Positions 26,437 to 37,534 of a stretch of 64,000 nt of DNA are shown piece after piece. The notes under the pieces were generated by a model. That model saw only the letters and a program-made list of their open reading frames with translations, was not told the DNA's origin and searched no databases. Source of the stretch: Tetrahymena thermophila SB210 (Eukaryota > Ciliophora > Oligohymenophorea > Hymenostomatida > Tetrahymenidae); the NCBI RefSeq assembly GCF_000189635.1, contig NW_002476046.1, positions 36,178 through 100,177 on the forward strand, written 5' to 3'. A program made the position numbers and the translations under genes. How positions within the stretch are numbered: the first letter of the stretch is position 1; each line of letters opens with the position of its first letter.

Positions 26437-28837
26437 TCATTTAAATTATTGTTAAGATCTTGGAGAATAAAATATCTCCTTATTGTCATTATTTTGATAG
26501 CATTCTGGTTCAGTATTATTAGTTTCGAATCTAAAAATTTTACTATTTGTTTTTTACTTATAAGGCGAAAGCTTTTTTAAATTTTAATCTATCACATTTT
26601 TAAGATTTTAATTTTTTTCAATTTCAAAAATAGCCTAATTAGATGATTCTGCAAAGCTCAATAGAGATTTAAATTTAATTTTATTAATATTTTTTTCTAA
26701 ATCGCATTTCTTTTTTATTAAGCTACTTGGAATATAGGTTGATAGTAAATTCTATTTTTTAATAGGAGAATCTATCTCTTTTTTCTTACTCATAGATGGA
26801 CTCTTAGTGAAATTAGAAACACTTTTAGAAATTTTCAAAGAGCTATATTTATTATGAATTGGAAGTTTACTTAATATTTGCTATTATTTTTCATCTTAAT
26901 TTGAGTTATCTTCATTTATTTGTTAATTAATTCCATAGTCAAGCTCAAAGGCATTATGGTTAAAATCTATGCTAACCCTTTAGCTTTTTTTTGGAGACAA
27001 AGGAGTACTAAAACCATGATGAAATTTGCTTTAAAAAGAAGCTTAAAAATTATCTTCTAAAATAAAATTAGAAATTGGAGTTTGATCTTAATATTCCTAT
27101 CTTATTGGAGATGGAGTGTTAGATTTACTACAATTAGGACTATTTCTAGATATAAATTATATCGACTTTCTTACATTTTATTCTACTAATATTTCTTGCT
27201 TTTACCTTTCTAATACTTATTCATATGGAAGTTTAGATTCTAGAAATTATTGCAGAGAAGAGAAAGGTTTCTTCTTTATTAGCTATCTGTTTTCACAAAT
27301 ATTTTATAAATCCTTTGAGGATATTGTATTTGGTACTAATTTAGCTGACATCATTTAAGATATTCTTTTTTCTTATCTGCTTGCTTTTAAAGGATTTTAA
27401 AAGCAATTGCTTAAGTCAGTTTACACCTCCATTTGATCTTTTAGATTTTAAAGTAATTTAATTTTAAACTAATTAGTTTCAGCAAGTTATTTTTATTGAG
27501 AAGCATTTCTAGGAGAAGAACTCTCGTTAGACTTTCCTCTAATGATGTCAGACAATCTGTTTTCATTAGAAAAAGCTTCATAATTGCTAATTGCTTCACA
27601 CATTGATAGTTTTTTATTTCCTGAGAATCTTTAGTATTTTCTATCAGATGCATCATCATAAATCATATGTTAAGAACCTAGCTTATCATTTACACTGCAA
27701 AATTTAGAATCTATATATTCTGGAGCTATTTCATTTTCTGAACATAACTTTGAAATATAAGGTGTAGTATCCTAACTTTGAGACTATTGTTTTTTTATTG
27801 AATAAATAATATTATCAGCTTAATTACTTCTATTCGTTCTTTATGGTTACTATTATTAGATAAAGTTATTAATTCTGCATACTTATTTTTCATTATCTTA
27901 ATCAATATCTTCTATTTCATCCTAGGATTTGAAGTATAGTGATTTAATATTTCTCTGCAAAGACTAATCGGTCTTAGTTTATTAATTTTTTTAAATAGGA
28001 GTTTTAAACAATTTATTGCTATCTTTTTTATTATTATAATTTGATAATAAGCATTTTATCTTTGAGATCAAATTCTAATTTTAATACAGTTTTCTGTTTG
28101 TAGAAAAAGCCTAAACCTTCTAAACTTCATTTCCTTTCTGTGAATATTCCATGTACTTATCGCTTATAAGAGAGCTAGCTCTTTCTTTTTAAATCATACT
28201 TTTAGGAGTCAAAATTTAAAATTCATCTGATTTTCTTGAGTTTTTTATTGGAAAATTAGATTTAATAGTCGCTGAAGTATAAGTAGAAGAAATAGTGGTC
28301 CTAGGAGTTTGAAATGAATGAATCTTTACATCTGAACCTTATTTTTTAATAATTACCACTTATTGTGAGTTTTTTTCCTTTTTTTCTTGATTCGTTTATA
28401 GCTAACCTCTAAATTTGTGATAATTCATATGATTTTCATCAACCTTTGCTTAAACTATCATTTGATTTTATGGTAATATGTTTTGATAGTTTTATTTGGC
28501 ATTTTTCTTTTGAAATTCCTCATCTTTATATAATTTATAAACATTAGCTATATTAATTTTTATTTGTTTAGCCTAGGAGTTTTAATATTTCATGAACCTG
28601 TGGCCGTTATGATAAAATGGCCTAGAAATTCCTAATAGTAATTTGAAATTTAAGATTAAAATAAAGTTTATTATGTATTTTGTTTAAAAGAGCTATTAAT
28701 CAAAGATATACCCTCAATTTAAATTACCCTAATTATAAATTTTTTAACTATAAATAACCATTCCTCGAAAATATTTATAAATTAAACTTTTTGCTGTAAT
28801 TCTTCAACCATTAAAAATAGTATAAGTCATCAATCAT
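26437..28837 (-). CDS. Ser/Gln/Asn-rich hypothetical protein with many SP/TP sites
   Basis: Not recognised. A single long frame without TGA runs from 28593 down to the stop at 26437. Upstream, a short exon starting with ATG at 28837 joins through a proposed intron 28632-28758; the total is then 757 codons plus stop. Without that exon the first in-frame Met is at 28593. The product is hydrophilic, rich in Gln, Asn, Ser and Lys, without signal peptide or membrane segment. It carries at least ten proline-directed Ser/Thr sites (FQTPRTT, LTPKSM, KTPIQK, TPISNF, FSTPLSPKK, KSPSMSKKK, DSPIKK, YSPRS), suggesting a CDK/MAPK-type phosphoprotein or a cytoskeletal/nuclear disordered protein. That is inference from composition. 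The open frame over 2 kb in DNA this AT-rich is good evidence for coding. Confidence 0.7.
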
Positions 28838-29839
28838 AATTTTTTTGTAATTATGAAAATCCACAAAAAGTATAATAATTAAATATCAAATACCTAAACC
28901 AATTAAACATAAATATTATACAAATTTTTTTATTTAGTTAGGAATCAAAATTTGTTAATTTTAATTTAAATAAAATAAATAATATCATGATTTTTTCTAA
29001 TAAAGAGTTAATTTGTTTAAATAAAAAAAATAATTTTTCATTTTTTAAATGTTTTTTTTATTTTTTGTTATTCTGCTAATATAGTTAATTAAATCAAATT
29101 AATAACTATTTAAATGTTTAAGAAAATATTTCCAAATTTAGAATATATTAAATAATATAAATTTTAAAATTGTTAAAATAACATTTAACCTCAAACATTA
29201 TTAAAAATTAAACTTTATTTAATTTCTGATAAATAAACATATATTTTTTATGATTAAGATTAAAAATTGGCAATATTCCCAAAAGACTTAATATTATATA
29301 TGATTGTTTTCAATGATAAGCTATGTTATGAAAATTAATAATAAATAATATTTTCCATTTAATTTACTAAAATTTATCACAAGCTTTAAATACTGTGATC
29401 TATTTTTAACAAAGCCTCAAAATTTGATGTAGATCAAATTTAAAAATTACAAAATAATATTATAAAAAAACTTTTAACTATTTTTTTTTTATTGTTTATT
29501 TAAACAAATATTCAATATATTAAAACTAATTTATATAGTTATTTTTAATTTTTACTTTTTTGATTTAATAAGAGATACTTAATAATATTTTCTTTAAAAT
29601 AAAAGGTTTTCTTTTTGTTTTTTTGTTAAATTGTATATCATTTTGTTGTAGGGTTAAATTAATTCTAGCAATTAACTTTGAATTTGAACAAAATGTTAGT
29701 TTTATTAGACTCCAAATAAATTATGCATCTAGCATATATTAATTTACGATAAGAATTAACTTTTACCTTTTTTGATTTTGTTTAGCAATTATTGAAAAAA
29801 TTAAATATAAAATGTAAAACCCTTTATTGGCTAAAAAAA
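28838..29839. other. Divergent intergenic spacer (promoter region for both neighbours)
   Basis: 1.0 kb between the 5' ends of a minus-strand and a plus-strand gene, nearly pure A/T with long T and A runs. No protein-like frame or RNA gene was recognised. By position it should contain two promoters; no defined element was identifiable. Confidence 0.5.
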
Positions 29840-29863
29840 ATGAGTAAGACTCATATAAAATGA
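29840..29863 (+). promoter_or_regulatory. Seven-codon upstream ORF overlapping the NSRP1-like start (ATGA)
   Basis: ATG at 29840 follows an A-run and reads MSKTHIK, then TGA at 29861-29863. The stop shares bases with the main start codon ATG 29860-29862 (ATGA overlap). If the mRNA starts upstream, a ribosome would meet this ORF first and terminate exactly on the main start, a layout suited to reinitiation or translational damping. The transcript start is not known from the sequence. Confidence 0.5.
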
Positions 29864-30990
29864 GCAACTCAAATAGCAGAGGAAATATGGCTCACTTGTA
29901 TGCTTAAATGTAGCATAAAAAAATGGAAGAAGCAAACGAAGCTGTGAAATTGATGATGGAAGACCCTGATTTATTCGATTATGATGGGCAATATGATTAA
30001 ATAAAGAAAGCCAGAGAAGAAGCAACTTAAGTTAAAAAAACAGAAAAAAAAGAAAGTGTTTTATTAGGAATTAGAATGGCGGCAAAAGATAAAAGAGACA
30101 GAGAATTCCTCATCAGATAAGAAAGGTTAGCAGAAAAGGAAATAAATAGAACAGGAAATGAAGGTCTTAAAGAAGAAAGATTTATTACTTCTTCTTACAA
30201 AAAAATGTTAGAGGAAAACAAAAAATTTTTAGAAGATGACGATAAAAAAGAATAATTGAATGAGAAAAATTCAGCATTGTAAAAAGGTAGTTTGGATAGC
30301 TTTTTCTAAAAGTAATTAGCAGGCTTAAATGGTAGAGTAGATATTACTAAAATGATTGATAAAAATAAATAGAGAGACAATAAATAAGAAAAAGAGCAAA
30401 CCTAACAACTATAATATTAAAAGCCTTAAGCTCATCAATAAAGAAGTTTTAATCAAGAATAGGAGTAAAAAAGTGATAGAAATATAGAGTAAATTTAAGT
30501 TAAATAAGATTCAAGGCCTAAGCTTTCAGAATTATATTCAAGAATGGGATAACCTAATTAACCAGTAAGAGAAGATTAGTATCAAAGGGAAGGTGATTCC
30601 AAAAGTTAATAAAATAGAGATAAAGTTGAAAATTATAAAGATCATAAAAGCAAGAGAGATAGAAGAGATTCAAAGTCTAGATCTTCTTCAAGAGATAGAA
30701 ATAAATATCATAGAAGAGAAAGGAGTAGATCTAAAGATAGAAAAGAATCAAGAAAAGATAGACATAGAAGTAGATCTTATGATAAAAAGAATAAAGATGA
30801 TAATAGCTCAAGAAGAGAACCTTCTGATAAAATAAATCCATAAGGTGGATAATAAGAAATAAGTTAGGAAAAATAAGTTATTTAAAAAAGTGTAAAGGTT
30901 GAAGAGCCTAAGCTTTCTAAAGAAGAAAAAATAAGATTAGCAAAAGAAAGATTTTTATAAAGATAATAATAACAACAAAAGCCAGAATGA
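29860..30990 (+). CDS. NSRP1/CCDC55-like nuclear speckle splicing regulator
   Basis: Intronless frame of 376 residues. Family role: nuclear speckle protein that influences alternative splice-site choice. The N-terminal NSRP1 domain (formerly DUF2040) is recognisable: DPDLFDYDGQYDQ at residues about 35-47 (family: VFDYDxVYDE), then a charged helix with LLGIRMAAKDKRDREF, then ERFITSSYKKMLEE (family: AFVTSAYKKKLQE), then LDSFFQKQLAGLNG (family: LSGFYRHLLNQ). Residues about 255-320 are an Arg/Ser/Lys/Asp tract (KSRSSSRDR, ERSRSKDR, HRSRSYDKK) typical of RS-type splicing factors. The C-terminus is a Gln-rich stretch (LQRQQQQQKPE) encoded largely by TAA/TAG. The frame is well supported by family motifs. 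A second in-frame Met ten codons in is an alternative start. Confidence 0.88.
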
Positions 30991-32567
30991 TTTTAAATTA
31001 TTTTTTTAGTTGTATCTTTAAAATGTTTATAATAACTTAATATAAATTTAATGTTTTATTAAATAGGTTTAACAAATTAAATACTAAATAACAACTGAAA
31101 TGTTTTAAATATTAAAAATATAATTTTTATAAGTAAAATTAAGCACTTTTACTAAAAATAACTACATAAAAAATATGCTTTAATTGTTATTAATTCAATT
31201 ATATTACATAAACTAATTGCGATGATACAAATATATGCCAAATCAATCAAAAATTAACTGGTTTTTTAACTAGTTTATTCAGATTAAGAAACTTTTTTTT
31301 GAATATTAATTTTTGTAATTTCTAATTTACATGATTTTTCCTTTAATTTTATAAAAAAAGATATAAAATTAATTTTAAGAAAAATAAATAAATCATCAAA
31401 AAACTAGATTATGCAAACTAATATTATTTATTATTTATAATGTATGTAAAACCAATTTTAAAATAATTTCTAACCTAAAACAAAATAAAGAAATCATTCT
31501 TACATTAAATTTATAAATAACTAGGCTTGATTTTTTAGCATTTCAATAATGAAGATCTTAAATTATATAATTTGCTCTATTTTAAGTTTAAATAAATAAC
31601 TTGTTATTCTTATTTAAAAGAGAAACAATAAAATTAAAATTTGATAGAAAATTAAGAAAGAAACCATTTTAATTAATCTTATTAAATTATTTTACAAAAT
31701 ATTTAGAGTTATAATGCGCAATATTAAACATTTTATTTTGATAAACGAAGACCTAAATTCGGAAGCATCAAGATCATAAATTTAGGTTTTTCTTTTTAAA
31801 AATGATTATAAGGTATGTTTGAATCATAAATTAGTAGTAATATCTTAAATTTAAGTTTTTTATTTTTAAATATTTGCTTTATAACCCAACCATAGTGTCA
31901 AATTTGAAAGATTTAAACACTCTAAACCTTAGTCAGATGCACCATAGGCCTTTAATTATTTTCATTTCATTATTAAATATGTATTATTTGATTAAATAAT
32001 GAAAAAAAAATATGCCTCCTAAATTTTGAGTTTTTTATGATTAAATTTAATCCTTGAAACGATATTTTAAAATTAAATATCTGAATTTATTCTTTTTTAT
32101 TATAATTTATATTAACCAATATTGTTTTTTCATAACCTAATTTTAACCTAAATTATTTATAATATTTTTTTTCTTTTATTTTGAACTAAAAAGTAAGGAT
32201 TTACAATTAACTTAATATTAATGATTAAATTATTATGTTTTAATTTTGAAATTATTGATTGTGTGTGTTTAATTGTTTACCTTATTTTTTCTTAATTAAT
32301 TACTTGATAATAATTTTTCAAAATTAATGTTGATATATTTTTCTATGTTGTATTAAATTTCAAAGAAAGAATAAAAATATAAAAAATTTAATCAAAGATA
32401 ATTGAGAGAGTTAATTTTGATATCAATTAATTATTAATAAAACGAAAAATGAATTTTTTATAAATATATAATTATAAATTTATTATTAAATAGTATTTTG
32501 TTTTATATTATGTACATTGTTAATTATTTATTATAATATATTTTAGTAAATTTTATAGTTAAATTCA
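30991..32567. other. Convergent intergenic spacer, 1.6 kb
   Basis: AT-rich DNA between the 3' ends of the NSRP1-like gene and a tubulin gene. No protein-like frame was found. It contains one less AT-rich patch with a stem-loop (31751-31960), listed separately. The length is generous for two 3' UTRs, so a small RNA gene is possible. Confidence 0.45.
31751..31960. other. Stem-loop and lower-AT patch, possible non-coding RNA
   Basis: ACCTAAATT at 31751-31759 pairs perfectly with AATTTAGGT at 31779-31787 (9-bp stem, 19-nt loop), followed at once by a T-rich run as in Pol III terminators. About 130 bp downstream, around 31880-31950, the base composition is less AT-biased than the surroundings and includes short complementary pieces (AGTGT/ACACT). 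There is no open frame. No known RNA family was recognised, so this is only a candidate. Confidence 0.25.
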
Positions 32568-33983
32568 TCAAATTTCATTTGATGAAGCAATATTAGATTG
32601 TTATTTTGAGTTACATTTTTTATTTTGTTTTTCTTATCTTTCTCCAAATGTTGCCTATGTCTAATCTAAGTCAATTTCTTCTTCACTGTCTACGGTTGAA
32701 TCTTAGTATTATTGATATTCACTCACCAAGTCATTCATATTAGCTTCTGCTTCATTAAACTCCATTTCGTCCATACCTTCATCTAAATACCAGTGAACGA
32801 AAGCCTTTCTTCTAAACATGCTTGTATATTAAGCATTTATTCTTTTGAATACTTCTTATATCGATGTGTTATTACTTATTAAAACAGCGCTTCTTGGTAC
32901 TTATTCCAAGGATATATCGCACATACTTAGCTTCATACTGTTTGGAATCCATTCTGTAAAACGGTTGCTATTTTTTTGTTAGAAGTTTAGTAGTTGCTTT
33001 TCGATTTCATATGATGATACTTTTCCTCTAAAAGCAAGAGCAGCTGTTAAATATTTTCCATGAGAAACATCGGCAGCACACATCATATTGTGAGGATTAA
33101 AAGCTTGCTAAAGAATTTCAGGAACATCATATTTACTGGCAAACTAAGCCTATCCTCTTCCATATAAAGGAGCTATTCCAACTGTAAAGAAGTGTAAACG
33201 AGGGAAGGGAGTCAAATTAACTGACAATTTTCTGAGATCTGCATTTAATTATCCAGGGAATCTCATACTGCAAGTAACACCAGACATAGCTACAGAGACA
33301 ATATGATTGAGGTCACCATAAGTAGGGTGTTCAATCTTTAAATTTTTCATGCAAATATTGTATAAAGCTTCATTATCTATAACCATGCATTAGTCAACAT
33401 TTTCTATGAGCTAATGAATGCTCAATGTAGCATTATAAGGTTCAATTACAACATCGCTTACTTTTACGGATGGGAAAACAGAAAAACTTGAAAAAATTCT
33501 GTCTGGATATTCTTCTCTAAGCTTTTAAATAAGCAAAGTGCCCATACCACTTCCAGTGCCTCCACCAATAGAATGAGTGAATTGGAAACCTTATAGGCTG
33601 TCACAACCTTCAACTTCTCTACGGACAATATCTAAAACTTCCTATTAAAGTTCAGCACCTTCAGAATAGTGTCCCTTAGCCCAATTATTAGAAGCGCTAC
33701 TTTGAGCGTGAATGAAATTATCAGGATGGAAAAGTTATCTGTATTTTGATGCACGAATTGAATCCAATACACCAGGTTCCAAATCAACCATTACTGATCT
33801 AGGTACATAACGTCCACTTGAGCCTTCATTATAGTAAACATCAATTCTCTCGAGCTATAAGTCATTATTTCCGTTATACAGACCAGTCTCTTCGACTCCA
33901 TGCTCTTGAGAAACTCTTTCCCAGAACTTATATCCTATTTAGTTACCGCATTGACCTGCTGAAATGCAAACAATTTCTCTCAT
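32568..33983 (-). CDS. Beta-tubulin paralog with altered C-terminal tail
   Basis: Intronless, 471 residues against roughly 443 for canonical beta-tubulin. Starts MREI, the tetrapeptide used in co-translational tubulin mRNA autoregulation. GTP-site elements are intact: CGNQIG (T1), GGGTGSG (T4), [10 protein letters not shown] (T5) and the T7 loop [18 protein letters not shown] follows. Several positions differ from standard ciliate BTU proteins ([23 protein letters not shown]), so it is one of the beta-like isotypes rather than BTU1/2. The usual tail begins EYQQYQDS and [11 protein letters not shown] but then continues past a TAG (Gln) for about 30 residues, Gln/Asn/Lys-rich, to TGA at 32568-32570. 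A genome using the standard code would have stopped at that TAG. Likely assembles into specialised microtubules; inference. Confidence 0.93.
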
Positions 33984-35530
33984 TTGTTGAGTTATTACTT
34001 TATTTTATTTGTTAAAATAGCTTATGTTATTTTTATATTATTTCTTATGATTTATTTATTATGAATTAATTAAATTATTCAATAATGGACTTGTATTAAC
34101 TAGTATTTTAATCAAAATTTTTTTATTAAAATTTCAAATCTGATTAAAAAAACTTGATATTTTCTCTCTTTTCTATATTCTTCGCGGAAAATTTTAATAA
34201 TTTAATAAGTAAATTCTTTCTAATTTTTGTCTATCACTCTTTATATTAAAAATCTACGTTGTCTATATTTATTTTAGTTATCAGATTCAAATCTATTCTA
34301 AAAAATAAAATTAATTTATACTTTTTTTTCATAGCGATGGCGTTAGAAAATAATTTTAAACTTTAATCTATTTTAAATTATGAAAAAATTTAACTTTATA
34401 ATAATTATATTTATTAATTTAATAAATTTTTTAGATTATCAAATTAATTAAATCCTTAATAAATTTTAGACAAACATAGAAAAATAATTAATCAGAATCT
34501 CACAAATTTACTCTTAATCTTAATTATTTTTACCACTATTTATTTTTATATTAAGTTTTTATCAGTAAACCAACTTTACATGCAAAAATTTATAATAAAC
34601 ATCTCTATTCTTAATAGTCATATTTTAAAGTTTTTTTGATACATTCAAGTATCAACTGCTATTATTTATTTATTTGTATCTTGCTTACAATCTATTAAAT
34701 AATAAATAGTAAAAAGAGAGTCTAATATTCAGATATAAAATATTAAGTAGATGCTTTAATTAAAAGATTAAATTAATTTTTTATTAAATTATTTATTTAC
34801 TCATTCAAAAGGCATAATTAGACAAAAAGTTCATCAAAAAAAAATAGTCACAATAGCTTCTCAAGTACAAAACCCAAAAAAAAAAATGTAAAAATTTAAG
34901 GTCTAAATTAAAAATCTTAAAAAGCTAATTTTGTAAATGATAAAACTTTTATCATTTGTTTTATTGGCAATTTTTTTTAAAAAGCTTTTCTTTTCTAAAA
35001 TTTACTTTAAAAATATTTTGAAAACTTAAAATACCAACTTTTAAATAATATTTTTTTATTTAATTAATATAAATATTAATTTGAAACCTTTTAATCAAAT
35101 AAATTAATTTTTTTATAACAAAGAAAATCTACTTATTTGTATTATTTATGTAATATAAATTATCTATTTTTATTTTTTCCAATAAAAAAATATTAAAGAA
35201 TACAAATTTCACATTATAAATTTAGCAAATACTTTAAATAATAACAAATTTGATAAAAAATGTTTTTTATCAAATTATATCTTTTATTTTAAATAAATAA
35301 AAAATCTATTAATCAGTATTATTTCATTTATGTAATATGTATTAACTATTTTAGAAATTTTATTTATAATCATTTCAAAAAGTTCCTAATTATTTGTGTT
35401 TATTTATTTATTTGAACAACAAAAATATTTGAAAGCTTTTTTTGTTATATAAGTTTGAGTAGTATTAATATGAAGTATTTTCATTAATTTCTAATTTTTT
35501 TATAATAAAAAACTATCTTTAAGTGTTTTA
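33984..35530. other. Intergenic spacer between tubulin paralogs, 1.5 kb
   Basis: No gene seen. It holds the promoter of the near-canonical tubulin (next to 33983) and the 3' region of the divergent one. It includes a 14-bp perfect inverted repeat (35247-35276) and a loosely repeated block: about 35125-35180 and 35300-35355 share AAAATCTA, GTATTATTT, ATGTAATAT and CTATTTT in the same order. Confidence 0.5.
35247..35276. repeat. Perfect 14-bp inverted repeat with 2-nt loop
   Basis: AATTTGATAAAAAA at 35247-35260 is the exact reverse complement of TTTTTTATCAAATT at 35263-35276, with TG between. It lies about 255 bp past the stop of the divergent tubulin gene (35531), so it may lie in or near that gene's 3' end. 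In DNA this AT-rich, chance palindromes are common, but 14 paired bases including one G/C pair is long. Confidence 0.6.
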
Positions 35531-36910
35531 TCAGTAAAGAAAGTCTATTGAGACAAATTAATTAGATATTTCTTAGAAAGTATCTTTTTAATCTGTTTAA
35601 TTTTCTTAATCTTTTAAACTATATTGATTGTCATATACACTTTCTTAATGTTAATTATATAAATCTAAAATATCATTAAGATATGACTAGGCTTCAGTAA
35701 ATTCCATTTCATCTGTATCTCCAAAACCATAATGCAAAAATGCCTTTCTTTTAAATAAGGCTGAAAAGTTTTAAAGCTGCTCTTACAGTATTTCAGTTAC
35801 AGAGGTTCCATTTTCAAGTTTTAAAGCACTATTTCTAAATTCATTATTAAATGTCTAATTACATTAATATACTTTTTAATTATCTGGAATGTAGTATTAT
35901 GTTTTAATTTATTAATCTTATATTTCTTCCAATATTTCTTATTCACTTTAGTTTATCCCTCTAAAAATATACAAACTTGCAAAATCAATTAATTTGTCTT
36001 AGTTTATATTGTGATTCACAGAATTTCTATTGTTTTAAAGCATAGAAATCATTTCCTTTGTACTCAGAGATCTATTTGTGACAAACTCATGATGAAGTAT
36101 AGGTGCTACTCCTGTATTTAAAAATAAGAGTTATGGAAAAGGCACCATGTTAGTAGCTAATTTTCTCATAGTATTATAAACTTGGGATGGAAATCTCCAC
36201 TGAGCAGTAGTTCCAGACATACAAATCTTAATTATTTAATTTAAATCTTTATATTCTTTTGTATTTTTACCTATAAAATTTTTTAAAATATTATAAAGGG
36301 ACTTGTTATCATAGCAAAAACATAAATCTTAATTTTGTAAAAGACCAGGCAAGCTTAATACACAATTGTAAGGCTCCACTACACAATCACTTATTTATGA
36401 AGATGGGAAAATGCAAAAATTTGTAATAATTTAGTTTGGATATTCTTCTCTTAATTTAGATAATAATACATCTCCTAGTCCACTGCCCGTTCCTCCTCCT
36501 AAACTACGCATTACTTAAAATCCTTGCATTTAATCACTCTTTTCTACTAATATTCTGATTTAATCCATAACTAAATCAATTAATTCATAAAATTATCTTC
36601 CCTTTCCAAAACAATTGGCTGCACTCCATTAATCTTATATAAAGCAATTACTATTAAAAAGATTTCCAAAGCTAGATTATTGTATTTAAAAAATAGAATT
36701 TGGATCTCCATCAATTAGCAAAGATCTCGCTTTATATCTTTTATCATTTTGTTCATCAAAATAAACACCAATTTATTCTCTTTAGAAATCACTCATCTTA
36801 TCTGAATATCCATCCTAATCTAACTAATGTTCTGTACAAAGAGATTCCCAAAAACACTGACCTATTTTGTTACCCCCTTATCCTATTTATAAATTTATTA
36901 TTTCCCTCAT
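35531..36910 (-). CDS. Highly divergent beta-tubulin-like protein
   Basis: Intronless, 459 residues, keeping the tubulin fold signature: MREI start, QIGQGGNKIG in place of QGGQCGNQIG, QGFQVMRSLGGGTGSG (T4), VVEPYN (T5), RKLATNMVPFPQL and the C-terminal helix pattern FKRKAFLHY..DEMEFTEAQSYLNDI. Departures matter: the T7 loop GQLNADL reads SQVYNTM, T3 DLEPG reads DGDPN, and the acidic E-hook is absent; the tail (QHQESVYDNQYSL and on) is Gln/Asp mixed, ending FLY. Known family logic says T7 completes the GTP site of the next subunit, so lattice GTPase and dynamics are probably abnormal. It matches the idea of Tetrahymena beta-like tubulins (BLT group), but which one cannot be told. Not a pseudogene by frame: no TGA inside. 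Confidence 0.85.
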
Positions 36911-37534
36911 TTTATAATCTTCGAAATTTGTACAAATTAATAATATAAGTATTCAATTAATTACTTATGATATTTAATAGTCTATTTGAATTAAATAAAT
37001 AGATATTAAATAAAATTAAATATAGAATTAAGACCATCAGATAAATAAAGAAAATATTAATAAACTAAAATCAAATATAAAAAAGTAAAACAAATTAAAC
37101 AACATAAAATAAATCATCATTAATTTTAAAAAATATTAGTTAAGAAATATTTTCAGTAATACAGCGAGCGCACTTACTTGCTTATTTGTATATAATTTTA
37201 AAAAAATAAAAAAATGTTTTGCTAAAATTGTATTTATTTCTAGTTTTTCATTATTTCTTCCAAAATAATTAAAAAATATCAAATATGTTTTACTTTAAAC
37301 CAATAAACGCTATTCTAAATTATATTTATCTATTCAAATTAATAGAAATTTATTTAGTCATATTAATTAGTGCCAAAAGCTTAAGATATTGTACTTAGAA
37401 TAAAATTTATATGGATATATTCATTTAAAAATAAAATTATATTTAGCTAAAAAATATAAAATTTAATAAATAATAAATATTTGAAATTTTCTAAAACAAG
37501 AAATTAACTTTAAAATTTATTATTTAAGACAATA
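36911..37534. other. Intergenic spacer between the two divergent tubulin genes
   Basis: 624 bp, AT-rich, no gene seen. It is the promoter/5' UTR side of the 35531-36910 gene and the 3' side of the frameshifted paralog. Confidence 0.5.
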
